Source: Acanthopleura granulata (Eukaryota > Mollusca > Polyplacophora > Chitonida > Chitonidae). From it: a stretch of DNA of 64,000 nucleotides. The position numbers and the translations under genes are program-made. The notes under the pieces were generated by a model. The model ran no database searches. It was not told the DNA's origin and saw nothing but the letters and a program-made list of their open reading frames with translations. Positions 27,501 to 39,500 of this stretch are shown piece after piece (within the stretch, counting starts at the first letter, position 1; every line of letters begins with the position of its first letter). The stretch is from the NCBI GenBank assembly GCA_016165875.1, contig JABBOT010000080.1, positions 34,672,364-34,736,363 of the forward strand, read 5' to 3'.

Positions 27501-30500
27501 TATTTTGTCAACTAAAAACTAGCAATACTTGACTGTTGTTTGAGGATTGTCAGCGAACTTGAGACCTTGCACAGAATCACTCTACTGCTGACACCAATGT
27601 TATGAACATTTTTTTTTGTAAGGCACAAAACCCCGTAGAAAACAACTGATGATCAAATGTAGTACAGTCATATGAAATGCACATGTACAGAAATTACTCT
27701 CAAATGAAATGAAACCAAATTTTTAAAAAGCTTAGAGATTCATCATTCCACATCACAGTTAACAGTTATTTTGTATGATAAAATTGCTAATTTGAATCAG
27801 ACACCTGATTTGTGAGAATGGGGAAGGTCTGGTTTCCGTCCACCATGATGCTGGCTGCCGTCCCATAATTACACATATAAATGAACCGAAAATCACATAT
27901 TTCTCTAACGCTCAACATTTAAAATGATATGAAGCTTTTCAACATATTTCTTTCATCACAGAATTCAGATTGTCCACAAAGCTGCAAATATTTCAAGATA
28001 TTTGTTTAATGATATGCTCATGAATATTCTATAATAGCAAACACAAATGTCTGCAGCACACATATGCATAGAACCACTGTTAAAGTTACCCTGAAAGAGG
28101 AGGCAAAGAGATAGAAAGGCCAAAAATTGCATGTGTGCTTTGCGACAAAACCATGAAAGCATAACCTGTGTACTTCTTCGTAATATTATTATACATTAAA
28201 GTTAAATATGTTTTTAGCATATTACCCCATTAATTCACTATGAAGCTTATTTTTGATGCGATTGCTAAAAAACAAATGTTTATATACTGTGCATCAGGGT
28301 GTTCATTAGTACCCAGCAGGCAGTGATTTTCAGCGGTTGTGGGTGGAAAAACCACCGCCTACTAAAGCTAATTAGAAAGTAAAAAGTAATATGGGGTTGT
28401 TGTTTTTTCGCTCTTGAGAAAGACAATCCTTGCACCCTTGAGTTTGCCACTGTAAAAGACTCATTTTCACACACTTTTGCCTCTGTGCTATATCTTGTGT
28501 TTATCATTTAGGTGATAACACTTTATTTCGTGTGACAAATTTGAATATTTAATCTTCTTGACTTACAAACCTTGCATGATTTCCAACCACGAGCAACACT
28601 GCCTTTAGTAGGCAAGGTGCCTGTCAAATATCCTTGGGGAGCAACCCATTGGGTTAAGATCAAACGCACGGACCTCATCGAAAGCAGTTCCATTGAGTTT
28701 GAGATCTGCCGTGATTTTTCTTGAGAACGGGTCATGATCTCAGGGTTGTGTGATGCATGACCATAATGCACAGTCTATTTCGTCAAACGCTCTGGCATTG
28801 GCTACTTTGGCAAAACTACCTCCGCAAATTTCTCCGCATTTTGTCATGCCTCTTTAATGGGCCTCTGGCGATTATCACCAACAGACCCATAAAAAATTAA
28901 ACTTCAGCGCCAAAGATATTATTTCCTTACAATTACTTATTTATTTTAAGTAAATATTTACTCTCTCAAAATGCATTGCTTTTTGTTGGAAATCTTCAGT
29001 CAGTCACCGTATTTACTGAATTCCATTTTTTGCCATTGTCAAGAATACATGTATTTCGCTAAATGTCACGTCAATTAGCAAAGCTCATGGGAACAGGGCT
29101 GGAAAGGGACTCAGGGACGATCACATCCAGGTAACCTTACCTGGGCTGTGCTGGAGAGGGATGAGCTCATTTCAGAGACAATCACCCTCAGGTTGTACTC
29201 TTTGGGCTGGGTCTGGGACTCATAATCAAGGGTCTGCATCAGCTTCACCTCACCCCCTTCTTGCCCGTCTGACGTAATTGTGAAAGCATTCGGCATCCTC
29301 CCTACATTGTTCTGAAGGCTGTACCTCAGCTCGGCATTCTGAAATCTCCGTGCTTTGATCGTTTCCACACTGTTCAGGAAAAAATCCCAAAGTTAATCTT
29401 ACCAAAAGCTCATCCTGTCTAAATACATATCTGGTCTGCTTCACAGAATGAATTACCAGTACTTAAAAAAAACGTTACAAATGCAGCAAAGGCCATTAAA
29501 AAGTGCATCTGATTTTTTTTATTTTTTATTTTTAAGACTGAATTAAATGAAACGAAATGTTTATTTATTTATCTTATTTGATTGATGTTTTACGCCGTAC
29601 TAAAGAATATTTCACTTATATGACAGCGGTCAGCATTATGGTGGGAGGAAACCGGGAAGAGCCCAGGGGGAAACCCACGACCATCCACAGGTTGCTGGCA
29701 GACCTTCCCCTACGAATGACCAGAGAGGAAGCCAGCATGAGCTGGACTTGAACTCACAGAGACTGCATTGGTGGGAGGGCCATAACGTTGCACTAGCGCA
29801 CTAACCAAATTAGCCACGGAAGACCCTTAAAGAAATTTTCAGATTTTCGGCTTTATGGACTAAATGATGATGTATGTCGCCAATGCTGCCATGTCAACTC
29901 TTCCCTGGTATTTAATGTCTGACTTGCTTTTTTGTATACAGGCACTGGTTAGATACTATAGGAGTTAAATCAAAAGGAATCCTACTCAAGGCTCTGCAAA
30001 AAACCCCAGAAAACAAAGAGGAGCTGGTGACATCACAGGTCAAGCACACATGTTCCCAAATGACCACATCAATTTTAATAGGTGTTTTACAGGCAAGGTA
30101 TAAAATAAAACTTTGTGGGAAATGTGGACTTTTCCAGGAACTTTTCCTGTTGATGAACACTTTGTTAACTTCAAAGCCTTGAGCAAACGGAAAAAAAAAC
30201 AAACATAAAAAACCATCAAAATCAGGCCAGTTAATAACATGGAATTTCAGTTTTATTCCATTTTTGAATTTACTGTTGGCTTGTCTGTAAAACACAAAAT
30301 AAAACTGTGTTGACTTGGCTAACTGCAATATGGCAGTCCATCCCATGTACTTACAGATAAGGCACATTGGTCTCCTCAGGAACATCCACAACATATCTGG
30401 GCTCAAAGATCTGTGGGGCTCTCTCCCCTACCCGGATTTGAACTGCCTTCTGTGGGGTTCTCTGGAAGGGTGGGTTGGAGTTGACGTCACGCGCTTCCAC

Positions 30501-33500
30501 GTACACATAGTACTCCTTGTTACGTTCAAAGGTCGTTGATCCCACCACCTTAACTTTGCCTGTGTCCAGTTCGACCATGAACCTGCCCTCGGCTGGACAA
30601 TAAAAGGAAAACATCACAATCTGATCAAACTTTATTCCACTTATTTCATTTAAGCTTTATGAGGCAATCATGAATATATGAGTTATAGAATAGAGGTCAA
30701 GTTTATGCAAGATGCCTGACTTCTGAACAGGCGCAATTATTGCTAATAAGGCTTCATGCAACTCCTGGAAGGAGGCAAACCTGCGACCCGATTGGTTTGA
30801 CTGTCAAACTTCTGGAAGATGGCATTAGATTATTCAGCCAGTGAAGCTCCTAATTCCTCTAATAAATGCCCTGAATAAATTGATACTGCATTTAAAAACA
30901 GCATACGGTATGCTTAACTATTTGCTCAAACTATCTCTGTTGTTGACAATCAAGTTGTGGTGAAAACCAGAAAATGCCTTGTAAAAATCACCAGGTACAG
31001 ACAAAAGATGTGTCCCCCCCTCCTTTAAGAAATAATACAGTAGTATCTGAATGAATGAATAATTATGCCTTAACGCCACATCGGCAATATTTCAGCCATA
31101 TCGTGGCGACATCTGAATGAATGAATGATTATGGCTTAACGCCACATAGGCAATATTTCAGCCATATCGTGGCGACATCTGAATGAATGAATGATTATGG
31201 CTTAACGCCACATAGGCAATATTTAAGCCATATCGTGGCGGCAGTGGTGTTTGATGCACACTCTTCACCTTTCTGGTAAAAACTGTGTGGTCTACAGCAA
31301 GAAGGCCTTACAACACTGAGCCAAGCAGATAAAATTTTCAACAAATGCACTTTTAAGCAATAATAACCTCGGCTTTCACCATGAACACAGGATACATACA
31401 TGTGCAGAGTAAATACAAATGATCAAATTCCAGCTGCACGGCTCATCACTTGAGCAAATACAGGTAACTAGGATTTGCATAAACATAAATGTGGTGATAT
31501 TTTTTACCTCCTGACATAAGGTAGTATTCAATCCTTGAAAGAGGCCCATCTGGGTCTTTTGCCATCAAGGTAAAGACTGTCTGTCCTTCCTGGGCTGTCA
31601 GCGAGACAGTGGCCAGATAAGGTTCTGGTTTGGTGATGAAGTAAGGGGCCTCATCGTTCACATTATTCACAGTGATCTGTATTGTTCTGGATTCTGAAAA
31701 CAGGCATTAGCAAAGTACTGTGAATACATGTACATACATACATGGTGCATAATCATAATATGTTTCTGTTGTCAAAGCGACGGGGGGGGGGGGGAGGAAA
31801 TGAAAAAAACAAAACTAAAGGAATATCAACTGTATTTCACCTAACATTTTTCAAAGAGGCACATTTTGCTTATGGTTGATTTATCCACACTATAAGGACA
31901 CTTACGAGATTGTTGGTAAGGTTTGAATAATTTTTTATCAGGAAATGAAATGTTTTCCATCTAAAGTATTATTCTGAGGCCTCCACGCGCTTCTGAAAGT
32001 GCACTTTTACATATTAAACTTGGGGTGAAGTACAGTAATGAAACTTCCTGTTTTATTGTGAACATGGCCGCTCTTACGTTTGCCTGCATAACCGTGCAGG
32101 TTTGTTTAGTGAATGTGGTTGTCCTTTAACGTCATTAAGTACATTTTACACATCCGCGTAAGGCTATAAAGATTTTTGCTTTTGCTTCAAGCATAATACG
32201 AGTTTTGTTCAAGGAGTAATTAGGGTAGCCTCAATACATACAACTGCAGGATGTAACATGTGACTGCCTTTGAAGATGTACTTTTCTTAAAGCTTTTGCT
32301 GTGGAATGAAAGCCAATTACCCTATTCAATCTATTAAATTAAATTGCCTTCTGCATGAAATAAAATACATGGATAGCGTTTAAAGTTGTTGTCAGAAAAT
32401 GCTTGCCTGAGGCATTACAACATGCTTTCACCATAATTTTTTCTTCTTCTACAGAATAACATGTGTCTTAAGAAAGATGAGACACAGAAACAGAGAGAGC
32501 GATCAACAGGACTAGAGAGCAACAGTGTCCCTATTCTATTTACATGGAGGCTACAATGGGGTAGGGTCAGTATAACAATATTGAGATTCCGTCACTAAGC
32601 CCATCCGGACATTTCAGTGGAATGTCGAGCTAAAGTGACTGGTTTAATCAGTTAGCACAGCCTTTCTGTAGCCGTGCGTGTTGGATGAGCCAACTGTCCA
32701 TGAGCAAAGTTATACAATGTGCTCATGTACAGTAAGGGTTTAACTGTTAATAACGTAGACGGCTGTAACTGGCCGAGAGGGCAGACTACGCTGCTCAGTA
32801 GCACATAGGGAGGATCAACTACTGCCGATGCAAACAATGAGGTCATGCACACACCTGTGCCTGTATTATATACATTGTACATGTGCTTTCTTTGCTTAGA
32901 TAAGCTTCCTATGTGTATACAGAATTCTAGAACTCTTTCATTTCCACCATCAGAGCTTCAACCAAGTAACCTCATCCAAGCTTTACAGATTCAAACTGAC
33001 CAGACTATCAAAAATACACAAACATTACAACCATGACAAACAAAATACATGTATAAAGAAATACTATATGTACATTTAACTTCAGTTAGGATGACATTCA
33101 CATTTCACATGACCCATTCCTCAGTTTACATCTACACAAGTAGGTAACCTGAACATATGACACTGACATACTGGAGCATCAAGAAAGAGTGACATCTCTA
33201 TTTCAGTTAGTTTATGTTCATTTATTTTCTAGTAAAGTCGATCACTGGTAGTCAACCCAGCGTGACAACGTACAAATGTGCGCCATCCACCACACTGAAG
33301 CGAATAAATTCAATATTATGCATTAAGGTTAGAAGACAGGTTGTTGCCTGTGTAATACTGCAAACAGACTGATAATGTGACTTTTGTCTGATGCATTATT
33401 GTACAAGATGGGAAAGGGGAGGGAGGTCGTCAATGAGAAGGTACTGTATCAAGTTTATTTCTGCCCATACGTCTGATTTAAGGTGAGCTGGAGGGGTTTC

Positions 33501-36500
33501 AGCATATCATAAATGCTGCAAACGTATTTTATACCAGGTCTGAGGCTCCTGAACATCTTAATGAATGTAAAAGCAACATAATTACACATCAATTTACCAT
33601 GCACAATAAAAATATATCCTGCCCGCATTTGGAGTTGTACTACACTATAATAATACCTCCTGGAGTTTGGCTTTTTTGTCTGATAATGCACTACACAATA
33701 CATTATCACTGTACATGTACATGCAGAAATCCAATTAATAGCAGACTCACAGTGGAGGCATAAAGTAGTCCAAAAAAGAAACTAAGAAAGAATCATAATG
33801 ATATGCATTTTAGAGCATGTCACTGAGTTATCACTGCATCTTAAAGAATGAATCCAATCTAGTGTCAGGAAAGCTTGCTTCCTGCGAAACCCGGAGACCA
33901 GCAACATAAAATATCTTCTGCTGCACAGAAAAAAAAACGCTAAAGGCTGTCAATTCCAAAGTCTAGGAATAAACAAAGGCAGCAAATGGATTCCGATGGA
34001 CACTGAACAGCTTCCCACATGTACCTGAGGAATGCCAGTCCACAGTACTAAACACCATTACCCCCCAAATTCAGCAGAGTACACAATATGTGCTCATGCA
34101 AGCTGCCTACATGGACATGTGGGCTTTTTTAAACTAACACATGTTCTTGACTGACCCGGGCAATTATCAATATATGAATAATCCCAGAAGCAACATTACA
34201 AGTACACTGTAGCTACCATACAGACTCACACATATTTCCAAGGACGTTTTATAGAGAGGGTAGACAGGTTTCTCTTTCATCGTATGATAATATCAGTGAA
34301 TGATGACTTCAGTGTTGTCCCTGCCTAAATGATGAAATTACACTTCATTTACATAAATGCATAAATTAGGTTAAGGCATAAAGGAAGTTGTCCACAATCA
34401 ATGAATGATTCAAAATGATCAGCAAGAACAGATAACAGTGCATTTTTCTACATGCACTGACTGAAGTTTAACAGTCACTTGCACACACTACCCAAACAGA
34501 TATGGTATGTTTGCTTAGATATTACTGAGTTGGAATTTCAGGACATAAGCAATTTCAGGACCTAAGCCCTGTGTTTAAAGATTGAAGCCTATTATGGGTT
34601 GCAATCTTAGATCACAAGTCATGTACTTACATGTACATAGGCTATTACAGCTTATTACATGTGTTTCAATTTCAGGTCTTGCGCTTCGATTTGTAGAGCC
34701 TATAAGATGTCTCGTATTTTCAGGTCGCAAGTCATCTACTTAGATATTACAGCCTATTACATGTGTTGTGATTTCAAATTGTGAGACATGTGCATGGATA
34801 TTGGAGCCTATTACTGTATTACAGATGTTGAAATTTCAGGTCATCAGTGGGATATGTGCTTACCCTCAATGCATGCAGAAATGTTTCAGTTTTAGGTCAT
34901 TAGCTCAGTTATAGGGACATGCACTTGCATGGTTTTATTCAGAGTGTTTAGGGTAACTCTCAGAACCTGACTTGTACATGTAATATAGTTTGTGTTTCCA
35001 CTGCCACAATGATCTTAATCTCATTCAAACAAAGGAATGTGCCTGTATCCCTGTCGCTCAGCTCAGCAGCTCAGAGAGTTTTCTCCTTCAGAATCAATAG
35101 GTTGGCATTCCCATACCCCAGAGCAGCAGAAGCCTGGGGATCATAGGCAGACCTCCCTTAGCCCAGCCATCGATCAGCAACTCAGCTGGCAACTCCTCTA
35201 GAACAAAAGCTAAGGCACTGGCAAACCCTCACACACCCCAGTGCAGTGAAGTTGTGTTCTTTTGTCTCTCTCCCCACGCTGCATGTGCATACAAGTGCAA
35301 GCCGTCTGTGTTAGGGGCTCGCCACATTATTATTTACATTCCAGCTGGAAAGGCTTGATTAAGCATTAGCCTTGATTACAGTGATGGGAATGTAGGGCTT
35401 TCTTTTCAGCCTTATCACGGAACACAGTCACCCTGCTAAAAACATCTATCTGGTTGTGCAGAGAGTTCATGAATTATGGAGACTGGCTTAATCTACAGTT
35501 AAAACTGACAGGGACACTGGCTTAGGGTATCCAACCATCCAGTAATCTTAACCAGACGTGCGTTTAGGGAGCTAAAATACGTCTATATAGCGACTCGTCC
35601 CCAGTAGGTGCATATACATGCAGCTATCTTTTGAATAACAACTACGTTTCCAGTATCCACTAAATTCAGGACCCTCTTCAGTCATGTAGGTCAGTCCTTC
35701 AAAGACTGGGTTTGAAATTATATGACGTGCACACATGCACCAAGCAGTGCACCCATCTATTTGACTTTGACTGTAGAAAACCTTGAGCACATGAACAATT
35801 TACAAATATAATTGGCCTATTCAACTCACCTGATTAGTAATTGCCTCACATGTATGATTCTTGGCCACAGATCATACTATTTCATTAAAACTTTTCTCTA
35901 CACAAATTTAGAGCACAAAAATTATTTTCTGTGACACTGCTTTAATCATCACTGGGTGCCTTGTGCATGTAACCTTTTGCACTGAATTCCACCTTGAGAG
36001 CAGTGATTTTGTTGTGCACTGTTTGTGAAATAAAATCATGTCTGAACATGAGTAAATTGTAAATCACACGGGATGTCCAATGTCACCTACAGTCCTGATT
36101 GTACATGTAAGCAGTGTGGCTGCCTTTACTATGGGATTTATACAGATCTTAATCCTTCAAATAATCCTCGTACTCCCTTCTCAAGCGTAAAGTTCATCAC
36201 CTCTCAAAAGGCACTGTACAATTTCATCTTCCGTTTAATACAGTTGCCACAAATGCAAAGACACTGGTAAATACTGGTCAAGTCGAAAAAGAAAACTGTT
36301 CAAGTTGAAACTCAACAGACAAGGTTAAGTATTCATATTAAATCAATGCATCCATACATGTGTATGATGACATGCAGAGCTGAAGGAGTATTGAACACAT
36401 CTGAGGTTTACATGCATCACACATGGACATTTAAATACATGTATGAGGAGCTCTAGTTCCTCCTTACAACACACAATCTCAACCCTGAAGAGAGCAACAG

Positions 36501-39500
36501 TATCATAGGGCTAAGCCTATAACGATATCAATGTAGTTTAAGCTGGTATTCAATGAATTTTTACTGAATCATGTATCCAGACATGAGTAAATGTATTAAG
36601 AAGTTGGCATGAGGAGGTGCTTAATTAAAAAATCTGAGGGAGTGTAAACAGGATAGATGGAGAAAGAAGCAAGATTGAAGAAGAGAATAATGAAAAAATA
36701 CATTGTGGATCACGATGCTTAAGTATGATGTAACTAATTGAAAACCAAATGGTAGTCATGTATGATTCAGTGCTACATGTACCTGGACTTTGATGTGTAA
36801 CAAACCAGTTTACTTCACAGAAAAAGTTACAACTGGCAAGATGTAAATTACTTTGGGTAAGATGGACTCCTGTCAATGAAATCAAAAAGACGACACTGGA
36901 CCACAAAGGAGCAAGTCAGAACAATATTGGAGGAAAATCGTATTGAGTACACAAGCAGAGTATATCAGATAGGGAGATAAGTGTCTACATTTATTTTAAT
37001 CTACAAAGCAATGTAATATAAATTTTATAACTTCAGAAAAATATGTGTGTTTAGGAAGATTATCATATTTTAAAAATAACTGTCCTGCGTTATGTTCTTT
37101 TCACATTTTGTTTCCATTATAACATATAAGACATATGTAAATTCTGAACAAGTGACAACGGGAAGTTCTCAGCCTCAACAGAACATTCAGTAACAGCTTC
37201 AAAAAGGAAGATTCAAGACAGACTGCATTCTGGATCACGAGAAAATTATCTATTTTGAACATTAAAAGTACATTCCTTGAAATCAGAAACACACCAAACA
37301 AAAGCTTTCATAACACTGTCATAATTTTCTCAGTAGCAAAGATGGGAAAAATTGGGCAATTTCTGAACAAACAAGCAAATTCAAATCCAGAAACCAACCA
37401 AATGAATAATTTTACCATTAAAATCTCACAAATTATTACATGTCTTTGGAATGATTCAGAAGAAATCTAAAAATGACTTAAAAATAATGTCAATTTACCA
37501 AGTTTACTGTCACGTCTTACCTAGCCTTTATTTGTGAAGTTTATAATGACATTTACACAGAATTTCTTTGATTAGCAAGAAAATGTGTTGTAGTAGAATG
37601 GCTATTTACAAGCTAAATCTCTACCATCTGTAGATAAACGTGCATTATGAAATATGACGGACCTATTTTTTCAAACACCGGATGTATGTTACAATGCCGT
37701 AAAATTGGAACTGTCCTACATGTACAGGTATATTTAAAGATAAACGATGGGACAGAAATGACGGAGACATCATTTGAAGTGTTTTAATTACTTTTAACAA
37801 TGAACTAATGAGGTTCTTACTGCTTCAAAATTTGAATACTGGCTAAGTCAATTCAAAATAAAATCACAGCAAAATCTTTCTTTAGTGGCGAACACACCTC
37901 TTGTACATCTATATAATTAATTTTGTTGGTTGGTCAGTCAGCTTTCTGACATTTTTGACAAATCTATGCTTAACATCAAGTTTTTGCTTGATGTCACAAC
38001 TACTGTATTTCACTGTATTCTCTTGAGCTGTTTTACACAATCACTTGTTGGATGATTCTTAAAATGTCTAAAATAGAAGAAATGCAATGTGTCCAAATGC
38101 TGAATTGCCTGCACAACATCTTTGGAGCAGGCCTGCACATGGTTCTCTTTTGAGTGAACAAAGCTAACCTTCAGTGTTGGTGATGAAAACGGCGACTTTT
38201 TTATGTGTACAAGATGTATGTTGTTATAAATATTTGGTGCTGTTGGGGGAACAATTTTTATTTTCCATTATTTCGATGGGCATTTATGATGATGTCACAA
38301 GGGCTCCAGCTAACTTTTTTTTGCTGTTGAGTATTTACTTAACATTTGCTCCATTTCAAATAAGCATGAGTAAAATGTGAAGTGGATGAGTAAAATAAAC
38401 TAGATCATTTGCCTTTTAATTTTAAATGACTGCAGTGAAACAAAGCGCTATGCCACAGGTTCTGTATTAAATGTACATGCATTTCCACTCACACATACAT
38501 GAAATAAATCATTGCAATGATTTTACGAGTAACAATAAATTAATATTCATGTATGTTGTTTGTAATTGATACCTCACATTACACCACCACTGATGTATAC
38601 ACTCCACAATTAACCAACCATGGTTTCATGACGGAAATTGGATCAGCTTTCATCACTATTTCTGTCAAAAATAAATGTTCTGGTAAAGACATGATCACTT
38701 CGGTGTTGAGAGCTTGATGGAACTCTTCTGTATACGGAGGTTTAAATGTCCGTGAGTTGCAAAACCTATTTTTTTAAGCCTGCCTCTGCTGCGTCCGGTT
38801 CAATTGCACAGGTTACAGAAGTACTTCTATGATCAGAAACTACGTGTATATACTGCAAAGATGTGGCAGAGATCACAGGGTTTCATTTGACTGGGAAATG
38901 AAGATGGCTGAAATCAAAATGTACTCCGTTGTTGTTGTAGTTCCACATGTGTAACTGCTCCTGTTACTTACAAGGGTTGCCGATGCTAATAAAAATAAAG
39001 TTGTTTGCCTTTCTCTGTGTTCTGATGCGTATTTGTACACAATAATTTCAAAACTGATGCGTATTTCGGGAAAAATTATTCATGATCTACTCAAATACGC
39101 TAGCCATCTCGAGCCCTGTGTGACCTTTGGTGACAGTTTCAGACAAAAATAAAATAATGACTTCAGGGTCGGTGGTGGGGAATTGGGTGTAGTCAAATGC
39201 TGTGAGTGGTCACAGGCGACGGGAAACAAGGAATCAAGCGTACATCTGTGACACTGACTTTCAACTCCATTACATGTATTTCTTCATAAGGTTCTGAGGT
39301 TTCCATCAAGAACTGCCTGAGAGTGTCCGAGAGATGTGTCCTAGAGTATACCCGATCAAGAGTGATCTTCAAAACAATCTACAGTTACATGTAAGATTGC
39401 ATCACGTACATAAATGTATACAAGGTTCCTAGATATAATGAACAGGTGTAAAACAACAATCAATAATTCAATCAAATAAGCAAATGTATTGTGAAGAGTA

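Noticed and set aside
31045..31242. CRISPR-like array
   Set aside because: Directly adjoining 66-bp tandem units without unique spacers, in an animal genome.
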